Shown here in pieces: positions 1 through 10,165 of a DNA stretch of 64,000 nucleotides. The stretch is from Coprinopsis marcescibilis. Its lineage: Eukaryota > Basidiomycota > Agaricomycetes > Agaricales > Psathyrellaceae. Where the stretch lies: contig ML210196.1 in NCBI GenBank assembly GCA_004369085.1, positions 1 through 64,000 of the forward strand. Direction: 5' to 3'. The notes beneath the pieces were generated by a model, which had not been told where the DNA came from, did no database searches, and saw nothing but the letters and a program-made list of their open reading frames with translations. Within the stretch, counting starts at the first letter, position 1; every line of letters starts with the position of its first letter. Made by a program: the position numbers and the translations under genes.

Positions 1-347
1 GTTACGTGTCGACATCTCTCTGATGGGTCAAAAAGAGCCCGTACTGATGTCGTGATGCAAATGTTAGATCCAGCTTTTGGAATTTTGACGGTGTAGTGGA
101 AACCTCGAGTATTGCGACCGCCTTTCAAGCGGTTACGGCCCTGGAATGCCATGCGGGTATGGGCGTCTACGAATCCAGCAAGCCCATGGCCGTCAGTGCT
201 CCCATAACCGTCGTCCTCCTCGTAATAATAGTAGCCATCTGAATGTTCCCCGTCCTCGCTGGTAGGAGGCTCATACTCGTTCCCGAGGATGTGGTCAATA
301 GGTTCATAGGAATCATCCCCCATTCTCTCTCTATTGAAGAAAGACAT
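1..347 (-). CDS. GSTDGYG-family protein of unknown function, copy 1 (C-terminus runs off the window)
   Basis: The reading frame is open on the minus strand from the ATG at 347 to the window edge, about 115 codons, so the end is not seen. It begins MSFFNRERMGDDSYEPIDHI, continues through an acidic Tyr/Asp/Glu stretch, and then carries the motif GSTDGHGLAGFVDAHTRMAF followed by QGRNRLKGGRNTRG. Up to that point it closely matches the genes at 25433 and 41705. After it the sequence departs: the other two copies end soon after in NNYFQW, while this one goes on with an unrelated frame (FHYTVKIPKAG and beyond). No signal peptide or membrane helix is visible, and I do not recognise the family. The 5' flank, including a TATA box, is also shared with the copy at 25433. 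The altered C-terminus could be a fusion, a frameshift or a normal variant. Confidence 0.6.
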   Translation of the reverse strand, partial: MSFFNRERMGDDSYEPIDHILGNEYEPPTSEDGEHSDGYYYYEEDDGYGSTDGHGLAGFVDAHTRMAFQGRNRLKGGRNTRGFHYTVKIPKAGSNICITTSVRALFDPSERCRHV

Positions 348-478
348 AATTGCGACTAGTACTAGAGGACTGTTGGAGGTGAAGCTTGAAGCTTTAATGG
401 TGTATGAGGCGCTTGATCTGTAGTTGGGCTGAGAAGGGATTCGAGTGGATGGAGATTTGAGAGCGGCGAGCCCAGTGC

Positions 479-488
479 TTTTATAGCA
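479..488 (-). promoter_or_regulatory. TATA box of GSTDGYG copy 1
   Basis: On the minus strand the sequence reads TATAAAAAAG about 130 bases upstream of the ATG at 347. The equivalent places before the ATGs at 25433 and 41705 hold CTATAAAAG and TACATAAAAG at nearly the same distance. Conserved position in three paralogs supports a core promoter. Confidence 0.5.
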
Positions 489-987
489 CAGATTGATTTT
501 GCACGAGTGGCACGCACACACGCATATACCCTACTGTGCTTATTGATGGCTTTGTGGCGTTAGGTCCATCAAAGCCATGCTCAGCTATCAGACGCGCAAG
601 CGCCAGCCATGTCCCAAATGAGAACTTGGACTCGGGAGTCGGCGGGTATGGTCCAAGCTCCGTTGCTAGCTGCGTATCTAGGGGGTGTTGGCCCCGGTGC
701 ACTTGACTTCGTAGTTAAGGGCGAACATGTTAAACACTCAAGTGTATGGCATGGAGTAGAGTACAAGGGTTCTGTGGTTGCGTTTAACGTAGAACGCCAA
801 GCCAAGAAGTGGATGCGATAAGCGCCCGCCTCAGCTGGTCCGAGTCCGAGACAGTCATAGCGTCCTGATTGTACCCACCATGAGTAATATTGGCTAGGAC
901 AGACTCTAAGCATGCCATGGCCCATCACTTGATATTATCTAGTGACATAGCCCTAGAAACGTAAGCTATCTAATGGATATTTACTTA

Positions 988-2979
988 TCAGACCTTCTCT
1001 GTTCCCGCTTTACAACTCGATCCACGAGAGAGCACCCTTTTGTTCCATCCACCCTCCACATCAAACGCATCCAAATCCGAGTTCGAGCATGAACTCTCTA
1101 TTTCACCGTCTCCACTCGATCCGTCATGCGCCCAGGCAGTCGAAACATCCGTGAACTGCATAGGCGATGTCAGATCTGAAGAAATCAACTGGGATGAGGC
1201 AGCAAGACGGAGGCCGCAAAAATAGCTTCCGTGGTACGCTGTGTATGTGTTTGCGCGGAGGGCGAGGATTCCGCGTGTCGGGAGGACGCTGTGAATGGCA
1301 AGTACTGGGCTGGGGCGGATACATGGAGTGAGATTGAGAGAAGTGTGACGGTGATGACCAAGCTTACACAGTTGTTAGATAGTTAAGTCCGGGCTGGAGG
1401 AATAATCGAAGTGGGTAATAGATTGACAAGAATGTAGCTCACTACTCACAGGTCCTGTTGCCTGGAGAATCGCGTTTGCCACTGTCAAGACTGAGTTTTC
1501 CAATATCAGTATTGATTTCGTCTCGGTAACAGGAACTCTCTCACTCAAAGTAGCGCCCCAGTATGATAACCCATTCGAGATGACAATCTGCAGCAGTGTG
1601 TTGTGTTTCCCGTCAAAGTATTTGCGCGAATAAAAATATGCAAGCAACATTAGAACTGTGGCGGAGGTGAGTTGTGTGGGTTTAGCTTTATACTTGGCGC
1701 ACAAATCCAAAGGGAGGATGGGTTTTCATGTACTTACCAAGTTCGTTTAATGCTCCTAAGCCGAATATTACGCTCATTAGATGCTGCTCGGCGTATAAGG
1801 GCACGCATTTTGGCGTCGGGATTGGTACGATTGGTGTTAGGACTATGAAGTTAAAGAAAGCAAACTGTCAATTCAATGAAGTCAAAGTCAGCGAGTCGGA
1901 CTAGTAGTATGCCGCACCAGTCTGACTCTTTCAGGGGCTATCCAAACGTACAGCGAACATTGGGAAAGAGTCGTGCTTGGATACCGACTACACCTAATAC
2001 ATAAGCCTGTTGGACGTTGTTAGTCGAGTGGCAAACCCTGCCGCGACATAGAGTCGCAGTGAGAATTATGTGCAAGGAGAGAGGACATACGGTGTATTGG
2101 AAGACGAGCCAGGCCGTCAGGTACCGGCCCCCTTGTGCAAGAGCACGTACTTGTAGGCAGAGTATGGCTACCATTTAGTTTGAGTCGGATGTCGGTGATG
2201 TACGATTGAACGGTCGACACTTACCTTCCGCTGAGCAGGTGACGACCGCCCCGAGGACTTAAAGGGAGCCGCTCGCGTGAGAGGTGTAATTCGTGCAGGA
2301 TCAGAAAAAATTGACTTACCCCAGAATACTATGAACATCGCATAGCAATTCTAATGCCAACAAAGATTATTTCAAAGTCAAACTGTTGAGAATTATGACG
2401 TACTTGACTTGTTGCGCCCGGCATAAATTGAACTAAATGCCAATAATGATAATGTTACATGGTAATTCACTTAAATTTTCGCGAAGCTGAACGTACAGAG
2501 GAACTGGAGCCCAATCAAGATTAGCCCCACGTAACGCGGTATGCAGTACAGGGTCTTGATGATTCCGAGCTTCTCGCACCAGACATATTTGACCTGCGCA
2601 CGAAATCATGAATACGGATGTGTATCAGCAAGTTAATTTTATAGGCTAATTACCTCGCGAGGGAAGGTATGTAGATGGTCAGCTACCTGTGCAAATGAGA
2701 ATGTGGTGGGTTTTATATGTCAAGGTGGACGCACCAGTGCGGATAATGTCGCGACTTGCCAAGCGCCGTTGGTTAGGTAAGATGGGAAGGAGTATGGTTA
2801 ATAGAGCTCACTGGCGACATACTGATCAGAGGTCGAGTGTGTAAAATATCGATGTCATAGTTAGGTGGAAATTATGCAAAAGGAGGCATTGAAGCAATAC
2901 GTACGTTCTGAAGTGTCCCGAACCGCACCAAGTCGCCTATCATAGCCATATCCATAGGAATCGCTATATCCAACGGCAT
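988..2979 (-). CDS. DUF6533-family multi-pass membrane protein, copy 1
   Basis: This is a many-exon gene reconstructed on the minus strand. The start is the ATG at 2979 (MPLDIAIPMDMAMIGDLVRF), and the first exon ends in a GTACG donor. Very short exons of about 10, 20 and 33 nt follow, giving in phase YVAIATLSALVADHLHTFPR. The diagnostic segment VKYVWCEKLGIIKTLYCIPR sits at about 2590-2500. Further exons encode hydrophobic helices, for example at 1710-1520 with RKYF and LLQIVISNGLSYWG. The last exon carries a hydrophilic tail (VLPTRGILALRA, then a Ser/Asp-rich end) that stops at 988. DUF6533 (PF20151) is an uncharacterised domain found in basidiomycete multi-helix membrane proteins. The closest relative here is the gene at 26765, which shares exon pattern, helix order and tail. 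Internal exon borders are approximate. Function is unknown. Confidence 0.72.
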
Positions 2980-3969
2980 TCCAGGTTCTGTCCCTTATTT
3001 CCTGATACGTCTATGATAGGTGTTTACCGGTACCGATTTGATCGAGCCTCGACTCGGGGCTTCTGCCAGAGATTGGGAGAGGGAAATATTATAGATGTGG
3101 ATATATCTAGAGACGGTGGAAGCACAATCAGTGAGTTAGGGAATTGACATCAGAGAAGCACATATCAGTATCCTACTTATGCTCGTGTCGGTGTGCACCT
3201 CCGAGTCGGGCCTCTGGAGTCGTGGTCTGGGGGATATCACAACGTTTCGCGCGCAAGTAGGTTGCTGCCGGCTAAGATGTTTCAATCACCCGTGATATAT
3301 CTGTCTATCCAAAACGTCCCTGTCGTATCAGCGCACGGGTACAGAACATCAATTCAGACGGCGCCTGCTGGTCGCCGATAATACATCAGCACTGAGTAAT
3401 TCGGAGCAGCGGTAAGTACATCGTCTATTCATCAATTTGTGGGTCCACTAATAGCGCGCAAGCGCGGGACTCCCATCCAAGTTTGATCACGGTCAGCGTT
3501 CACGCCCGGCGAACTTTAATGTGATTCTGAACTCCCAACGTAAGTCCTTCGAAGTGATATGGTGCGACCGAAGAAACGGTGTGTACGTTGATACTGTATT
3601 GCCATACCTTCTGTACCCGGCTGCAGACTCGGAGGGGTGGACAAATAATCGTCACAGCCACATTTACATTCTGTACAGCCACATTACTGTTCCCACGCTC
3701 ACTTCACTTGCTAGTCACACACCCCGGAGAATCTAGGAGTTGGAAAATGAATATACTATGTCAATGAGGCATACCAGCATGTATATTGGTATATGTCAAG
3801 TATGACTGTAATTGTTCTGTGACCCCCGGACCTGTTAGCCCCCTGAAAAATAGCAACATTGACCCGGACGCACGATGAGCAAGTCACCAGTTCATCCAAA
3901 AGACAGCTTGCCAAACACTTGATGCTCATCAGGCTAGTGTGTACTAGAAGGCATATAGACCATGCATGC
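2980..3969. other. Intergenic, no gene recognised
   Basis: Short frames exist on both strands, but none shows protein-like composition, splice continuity or resemblance to a known family. The first few hundred bases are presumably the promoter of the minus-strand membrane-protein gene. Confidence 0.4.
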
Positions 3970-4190
3970 TACATAAACAGACTCGGAGGAATCGTCGGAG
4001 ATCGTGGCGTAGATGTATTGCATGGCGCTTGGGCGCTGTGATGCTGTGGGGTTGAAGGCGCCACAGTGTCAGAGTATAATATTAATACAGACTCGGACGG
4101 CTCCTCGGAGGACCTGGAATGATTAACCCCTGAGGCGCAGCTGGATCGTGTAGGCTGCAGTATGCCCTGTAGCGAATGATATAGGAGCAT
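3970..4190 (-). repeat. Copy of a duplicated segment, inverted relative to 26271-26465
   Basis: Read on the minus strand this stretch encodes LYSDTVAPSTPQHHSAQ and then STPRSPTIPPS. The plus strand at 26330-26450 encodes a matching YSDT, PSTPQHQ and MPRSPTSPPS series. Both lie upstream of a DUF6533 gene on the same strand (copies 1 and 4), so the duplicated unit extends past the coding region. It could be a lost upstream exon, a UTR or just flanking DNA. Confidence 0.45.
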
Positions 4191-4427
4191 GCGGTTTCAT
4201 CTACGTCAAACTATTGTAGTTGTTTCGATAGCATAATAGTAATACATAGCGCCGAGCGGTACCGGGGCCACAGTGCAAGTGGACTGAAACATCGGGCAGT
4301 GCAAAAGCTACCCGAGGCAGGAGGCCTTGAAACGCGCTTTTTCTTTTTTTCTCGCGAGGGGCCACATAACCAACTAGTGGTCATAAGCTTCCTGAGGCAC
4401 ACCGACAGGTACACGAGATTAAATTGC

Positions 4428-4604
4428 GAGTCTATACGAAAAGGGTGGGATGGCTTTAAATGCGGACAAGGGTGACATGTGGATGAGGGTGGTATAAGCT
4501 GTTTGAGGGTGGAATAGAGGATCTAGAGGTGCGATCGGGGGTGATTTCTGAGAGGGGTGGGATCATCAAATCGCCCCGCCAAGTTGTATTTTACAGCCAA
4601 AACG
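4428..4604 (+). repeat. G-rich repeat copy with left TIR, truncated
   Basis: The sequence begins GAGTCTATACGAAAAGGGTG and continues with GAGGGTGG-type blocks. It matches 9138-9302 with few differences, up to the shared GCCAAGTTGTATTTT, after which the copies diverge. The start contains the same terminal inverted repeat as the element at 9146-9718. No right end was found here, so this is a partial copy. CHAT-coding sequence begins directly after it. Confidence 0.7.
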
Positions 4605-5186
4605 CAAAGCACATGCCAGCGAGCGCTAAGCTGTTGCGGTGCGTTGGGTCGAAAGAGAAACCAACGACGCCGGAACGAGTCCTCGAGGGTATTTGGGAGG
4701 CTTCTTTTGTTCACTCCGGGTGCCATGGGACTCAAGACCAGTTCAATCCTTTGGACAGCTCGTTGCTTTTGAGAGGCGGGAAACTTTCAATCTCAAGGCT
4801 CATTCGCGGGCGCCAGGGATCCAAAGCCGTCTTTGCATACTTCAGTGCATGCAAGACGGCCAAGGTGGACAAATCTAGCCCAGATCAGAATCTGACTCTT
4901 GCGGCAGCTATGATATTTGCCGGCTTCCAAAGTGTCGTTGGCACTATGTGGTGAGTTGTCTATTGGGCAGCCGCACCGAGCGATTATAACCTTCGAGGTC
5001 AGGTCTATTTACGATAAGGATGCACCTCTTGTTGCAGACAAACTATACGAATACCTCTTTCGCCATGGGTCTGAAACCGCTCCATCCCCAGCTGATGCGG
5101 CATACGGCCTACATCTCGCCGTGGGTGAACTGCGAAGACGGGGAAGTCCATTCGCAAGCCGTTCGTTCATTTTGGAATATAAATAA
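4605..5186 (+). pseudogene. CHAT-domain protein fragment, 5' part lost
   Basis: This is the C-terminal part of a CHAT (caspase-like, HetF-associated) peptidase-fold domain. Visible motifs in order are GIWEASFVHSGCHGTQD, which carries the catalytic-type His and a His-Gly pair, then NPLDSSLLLRGG, then FAYFSACKTAK with the CHAT cysteine, then FAGFQSVVGTMW. An intact intron follows (GTGAGT at about 4951 to CAG at about 5001) and restores the frame as SIYDKDAPLVADKLYEYLFR. The usual ending WVPFVHFGI is damaged: PFVHFGI then TAA is encoded at 5162-5182, but in another frame after a short deletion. No start codon, TPR repeats or other upstream domain remains; the G-rich repeat abuts it. In fungi CHAT domains usually form the effector end of long TPR proteins, so this is a dead fragment. 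Confidence 0.75.
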
Positions 5187-5562
5187 ATGATTGATTTAAT
5201 TTGACGTTGATATGTAATTTGTGTTTGTGTTTGAGTTTTTGTTTATTTAGTCATGGACAGGTTTTCAGTTATGTCTACCATTGCATATCTTTTATGAGAC
5301 TCTCAGTTTATACGTATATTTGCTGTGACGCCTCCGAGGCCTCTATCTATGACCCTTCACATCATCTGCCATCTACGACTCGCGCTTGACCATAGCCATC
5401 AACAATACCTTATTCAATTATAGAGCTAAAGTCTGACGTTCGATATGAGGAATCATACTAGCCATTGAAGATGATTGAACTCGTTCGAGCCAGTAGTAAT
5501 GGTGCCCAATATGTACACAATGAAACGCCAAAGAGTCGCGGAAACGGGAAGTACCAAGAGAC
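5187..5562. other. Intergenic between CHAT fragment and AA9 gene
   Basis: AT-rich, with no coding signal seen. It holds the 3' flanks of two converging transcription units. Confidence 0.4.
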
Positions 5563-6589
5563 CTAATTGTAAATTCCACCCCCAGGTGAGCCTTCCCAGA
5601 CCGGCCCTCCTGGAATCGGATACTCGCTAGGATCATCGCCTCCGAGGCCCCACTTGAGCCCTCGCTGCAGCGGAACATAGGTACCTGTTCAAAGGGAGGG
5701 TAATGTTAAATCAATTCTCCCTGCAAAACGCATACCACTGCGACAAAAACAAGCTCAACTCACCAGGGAAGCTTACACCGCCCGGAAGCACGGCCGATCC
5801 CTTAGTCTTCACTCGAATCTGAACGCAGGAGGGGTAATGCTGCGCTCCATTATCATACATCGCTTCCTGCAAGGTAATTATCTCGGCTAAACACAACATA
5901 CACCAAAGAGCGCTAACGTTAGCCAGTACATCTGGAGTCGAGGGATGAGGCTTACACCGAACAAGATAGTCACCAGCTGGAATATCAGGGATTGTGATAA
6001 AGTGATGCCCTTTTGTCGCCTCCGCGTTCTTTTGGAAGTAGTCATCGGACCAGTACCCATCGGTGGTGTTGTAAGCATAATGGTAGAGCTTGGTCCAGAT
6101 ATTTGGAGTATTCGGACCAGAAGAGACCGCCGGTGCGATGTACACGAGAACTGCAAGACCAAAACCACGTCAATTATGTAGGCGTTACTAGTATCAAGCC
6201 GAACGGGAGGACACATACGAGGGCCCTTATGGTTGCCAGTATAGAAATCACCACGCTCCGACCAAAACCACTCGGGTGCAAACGTATCACCAGCCTGGAC
6301 TTCGAGCCACGCCGCCTGCTTGCGATGGCCAAGCGTGTTGCAAGCGATGTAAGTCCAGTCTGGATTACGAACAGGGCTGTTCATCTTTGATGCGGGAGTG
6401 CGGACCTAGTTTTAAATTAGTTGAGGACTGCTATCGATATATGGATGAAAAGGGAGCTCTGCAACTTACATGTACGTTCCTCCCATCCCCCTGGAATTCA
6501 CCGTTCAGCCAGACACCATAAATACCCATATGGGCCAGTGCTGTGTGCATTAGAGAGGCGGCGACAAGGAGAAAGCCGTGGTGCTTCAT
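5563..6589 (-). CDS. AA9 lytic polysaccharide monooxygenase (former GH61), secreted
   Basis: A copper enzyme that oxidatively cleaves cellulose or related glucans outside the cell. Five exons (6589-6470, 6405-6219, 6150-5956, 5886-5764, 5684-5563) join in phase to 248 residues with good GT-AG introns. The signal peptide MKHHGFLLVAASLMHTALA is followed directly by HMGIYGVW, so cleavage exposes the N-terminal His of the copper histidine brace. The second ligand His lies in NHKGPLLVYIA, and the axial Tyr in GAQHYPSCVQIRV. The core motif DYLVRSEIITLQEA and the C-terminal PIPGGPVW match the family. There is no linker or cellulose-binding module, so it is a single-domain enzyme of typical length. 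The gene appears intact. Substrate and regioselectivity cannot be read from sequence. Confidence 0.93.
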
Positions 6590-6712
6590 TATGACTTAAC
6601 AAAAGTGAGTGTTGGTATCCCACAGTTTCTCTCAATGAAGATGTTTAATACTTATAGCTTTTCATTTATCTCGGCGAAATCATATCGTGTTCTATCCAGG
6701 AAGTGGACTCAA

Positions 6713-7215
6713 TCAGGTATACTGCACTCCACCAAGGCTCGCTTCTAATGTCCGCGTTGATGCATCGTAACTAGTAGCTTCTGAGTGCATACGTTCAAGG
6801 TACCTCATTGAATAGTCATGTCTACCTTTGGAATTAGAACCTTTCACAAAGTTCGCGTAGCTGAGGCTTGGGCACACATCGGCGTACATTTCTCCGACTG
6901 CCGTGCCTGCCGAAAGAGAAGCGCTTTGCGGTCAAGTTCACCGCCTGCTCGAAGTGCGATTCCCCAATCCTCTCGGCAGCGTCGGCATACCCGGCAAGTC
7001 TAAAAGGGCCATACATCCCAGTGTCGGAGTTGTAACCTTTCCAGTTGTACTGAGCAGGAGTTCGCAAGGGATGCGAATAGGCACCGGGAAGAACTTGAAA
7101 TTTTGCAGCCTGAGAGTGCAGCTGTAATATTACAAAGAAGAAGCAATGAGCATAGTGTCCGTTCGTCGAATCTTAGAGCCAGGAGTATCACCTGAGTCTT
7201 CAAGGGTATCACGGT
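6713..7215 (-). pseudogene. Possible frameshifted gene remnant of unknown family
   Basis: On the minus strand an acceptor-like TATTACAG at about 7120 is followed by a protein-like frame (LHSQAAKFQVLPGAYSHPLR, then GPFRLAGYADAAERIG). It continues to about 6920, where a different frame takes over and stays open to a TGA at 6713 (AGTAVGEMYADVCPSLSYAN and beyond). No GT-AG pair of reasonable length joins the two, so a one-base shift is the simplest reading. Upstream, the apparent first exon is also out of phase. I do not recognise the family. It lies between the AA9 gene and the divergent secreted-protein gene. Confidence 0.35.
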
Positions 7216-7367
7216 CTAGCTTAAAGGAGGGATGCCTGGTGCGGCACATAACCGAGAATATACCTGCCGCGAGACCTCCCCACCGAGAATCTACCTACTT
7301 TGAGGCATCCCATCCTATTTATTACCATGAGCAACCACAATTCCTCTTGAATGTCAATTCCTCGAAG

Positions 7368-8443
7368 ATGAAGCTCTGTATCTCACCCATACTCTTCCTC
7401 GTCGGTATAACCTCTACCGCCTCTGGTAGGTCTATGGTAACAACCGCCCAGTTGCCGCTATTGATCTCTCCCGAAATTTGCAGCTGCGTTGTTAGTAACC
7501 ACTGAGTATTATTGTCACATTCTAGTGGACTGACCTTTTGGTTAGAACCAAAGGATATATCCAAGTTAAAGGGCAACCTGGGCGGGGCTGGGAAAGCCCC
7601 GTTAACATTTCAATTCTTTATGATGACTATGATGGCGACGTCATAGGCTCAAACGACCAACCAGTGTTGGAGGTCCAGATCGACCTCGACAGGGCACAAA
7701 CCACCGAGTCTGATATCGAAATTTTGGTAAGTACAAAGTAGTGTCAATGGCCTTCTAAGTTCTCTTCGTGACCCGTTTTCTGAACCCCATTTATTTGCAG
7801 AATGGGTTCTGGGCCGACATTTATAAGTACTTAGGCATCAGCGTGCGAGATAGCTTCTCTGCTAGCTGGTACCCACCGTATGTAGCCCATCTGTCTGCGA
7901 ACATGCTGGTAGGATTATCGTAACGGTTTATTTGTGTGTAGGTACAGCCCCTATGGATCCTTCTTAAACGTCCAACAGACGCCTGGTCCGGAACTCCTCC
8001 GAAAGGAGAACGCGTTCACAGCGTCATACCCGAATTCAATGCAAGGGCTCCCATGGCAAGCTAGCGCAGTGGTGAGCCTTGATTCACGCGATACTGTCTT
8101 TTCCCTTGTATTCTTTTCTGATACATGCTCCATTAGTGGAGATACGACCCGTCCAGTCGCAAACTTACCCCGACATTCCTCGCTGTGAACGGGACTCGCC
8201 TTCCTGCAGAAGTCTACGGCGGGATCTATGAGGGTAATTGTGAGTGACTTGGGTTTTCATTATGTCATTTTCTCATTTGGATGACCGATTATATGTTATA
8301 GGCTATTTCAATATCTATGGGACTGGTGTACCACCCGGTGGACAATCTGAGACAGTGGTAATATCCATTGACATCGTGACTGGATTGATGTCGCTGATAC
8401 CCTTTTTTTATAATAGGAGTTCTACTTTTTGCCGGCTGTCTGA
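7368..8443 (+). CDS. Small secreted protein, unknown function
   Basis: Seven exons (7368-7436, 7526-7726, 7801-7877, 7942-8071, 8137-8239, 8302-8357, 8417-8443) join in perfect phase to 220 residues. The start MKLCISPILFLVGITSTASG is a plausible signal peptide. The mature part has WTDLLVRTKGYIQVKG, an acidic YDDYDGD patch, SASWYPPYSPYGSFLNV and the C-terminal GTGVPPGGQSETVEFYF. There is almost no cysteine, no membrane helix after the leader and no catalytic motif I know. All six introns obey GT-AG, which strongly supports a functional gene. Alternation of short hydrophobic and polar stretches suggests a beta-rich fold. It sits beside the secreted AA9 enzyme, but shared function is only a guess. 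Confidence 0.72.
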
Positions 8444-9019
8444 TCTTGGGACTGCGTGAGGGTCCAAGGATCGGTGGGTAGCTCAGGGGTCTGGACCTGA
8501 TGTTGGCAATTTGCCATGTATATCAGTCCTAGTCAATGACAAATGCGATAGTTGTCAATTCCAGAACTACAAAGCAGAGGGAACAACGGGTCATCATATT
8601 ATTCTCAGCTTGGTCTTCATACTTCGATCCAATGGCTACACATGCACTTGAGCCAGCATGAGTCAGACTCATTTTGACAGTCGGGCCCAATGTCGGTGTC
8701 GAATCAAGTCGACCAACAGCCTTCAGCATTCGGGATAGTCAAAATAGCAAATGAGCACCCTCCGGGTTAGATCATGATAAAGTTTGGTTGGGTGTGGGAA
8801 TTGGCTCGGCCAGTGCCGAAATTGGCTCACGCGCGAAGATCGAACCACGTTCGAACTTCGAGTCGTCCGACGCCAACCAAGAGTTTCTTTATCCTCAGGA
8901 TCTCATCTCCACCCGACCATGTCGAAAATTGTTCCCTGGATTGAACATCGAGATGCTATATGTCGTATTTTAGCTGATCCCTCGCATCACCCAGTCTGAA
9001 ACGCTCGATACAACGAGAT
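8444..9019. other. Intergenic, no gene recognised
   Basis: No frame on either strand shows splice-supported coding potential. The right end joins the decayed CHAT copy on the minus strand. Confidence 0.4.
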
Positions 9020-9137
9020 TCAAATCCCAAAATGCACATACGGAACCCAGCGGGATGGGTGAACTCCTTGCTCTCATCGCCGTCACTGCAATATGAAGGG
9101 CATATGCAGCGTCAGTGGGGGCCGGCGGAGCGGTGGT
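9020..9137 (-). pseudogene. CHAT-domain C-terminal remnant, second copy
   Basis: On the minus strand this short piece encodes APTDAAYALHIAVTAMRARS, matching SPADAAYGLHLAVGELRRRG of the copy ending at 5186. The terminal motif WVPYVHFGI and its TGA are present at 9048-9020, but one base out of frame with the preceding part. Everything upstream has been replaced by the TIR element at 9146-9718. This is a dead relic of the same gene family, on the opposite strand. Confidence 0.65.
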
Positions 9138-9145
9138 GAGTCTAT

Positions 9146-9718
9146 ACGAAAAGGGTGGGATGGCTTTAATGCGGACAAGGGTGACATGTGAATGAGGGTG
9201 GTATAAACTGTTTGAGGGTGGGATAGAGGATCTAGAGGTGGGATCGGGGGTGATTTCGGAGAGGGGTGGGATCATCAAAGCGCCCCGCCAAGTTGTATTT
9301 TGTATCCCAAACAGGTAGTGACCGACACTTGGATCTGACCAAAGCGCGTAACCTACCCTTTGTTTTCTTTTTCAATCCGGTTTTCAAGGCACACAATTAC
9401 AGTGCATTAAGGGATGCGCCCTTCGGCGCACCTAAAATATTCTTGCCAACCCTAAGCCCTAATCGCCTAACACTAACACTAACCAAGCCCGCCCCAAAGG
9501 GCCTGCAGATTCTCTTTTAGGACTTCAGACAGACAAAATGGGCGCTGGCTATCCCAAGCGACCTTGGTATCCGCAAGCCAAGCTCTTGATGCGCGCTTTC
9601 GATGCCACCGTCGGTCGTTGAACCCACTCAGATGGCCTCTCCCACCCTCAAACGGCTCAACCCACCCCCATCCGCATGTCACCCTTGTCCGCATTTAAAA
9701 CCATCCCACCCTTTTCGT
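9146..9718. mobile_element. Non-autonomous TIR element (MITE-like), 573 bp
   Basis: The left end ACGAAAAGGGTGGGATGGCT and the right end are inverted copies over roughly 80 bases; the right end, read inverted, is ACGAAAAGGGTGGGATGGTT. TAT stands just outside both ends (9143-9145 and 9719-9721) and could be a 3-base target duplication. The interior has GAGGGTGGG-type blocks and no transposase frame. A caution: the partial copy at 4428 also shares the eight bases left of this end, so the true border may lie slightly outside. Confidence 0.6.
9448..9484 (+). repeat. Degenerate telomere-like repeat inside the TIR element
   Basis: The stretch reads AACCCTAAGCCCTAATCGCC and continues with two CTAACA units, which resembles CCCTAA telomere repeats with errors. 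It is short and could be chance. Confidence 0.3.
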
Positions 9719-10133
9719 TATTACCCTTAAATTGCTCCGACCATCTTCTCGCCTTGTCCGGGTTTGTCTCAGAGCAATCGCTACAGAAGTATCATGACCG
9801 TCGGGAGAACTGATGATGGGGCCTCAGCACTGTACTATCTGACTCCGCTGACGAGTTCCTGGTTCTAGGATTTACAGGCATGAGTTACCTTACACAAACA
9901 GCGTCGTTAGACGAGTCACAACGGGACTATAGAAACTACAATAGTTTAGACGGGCCAGGGTCCCTCGGCTTCTCTTCGTATCTCCTGGTCTCAACATCGC
10001 TCTTCCCTTCGCCTCCCGCGGTGGAAGTGGAGCCCATCGCAAACGCCGGACCAATATCTCTTCCAAGCTCTCGAATAAACGAAGGGCCACCCCTCTCTTC
10101 ACTAGTAGTACACGGCCAAACGCTGAAGTTGCT

Positions 10134-10165
10134 GTCACGACGTCGTGATCAAAAGACGTCGTGAC
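10134..10165. repeat. Perfect 11-bp inverted repeat built on ACGACGTCGT
   Basis: GTCACGACGTC (10134-10144) and GACGTCGTGAC (10155-10165) are exact reverse complements around a 10-base loop. Each arm also contains part of the palindrome ACGACGTCGT. Related words recur at 11258-11410. It could bind a dimeric regulator, form a hairpin or mark an element end. Confidence 0.55.

Noticed and set aside
581..928. Frames of 70-115 codons upstream of GSTDGYG copy 1, and similar ones at 24990-25415
   Set aside because: They lie in the duplicated promoter region, in conflicting frames, and do not share one conserved protein between the copies.
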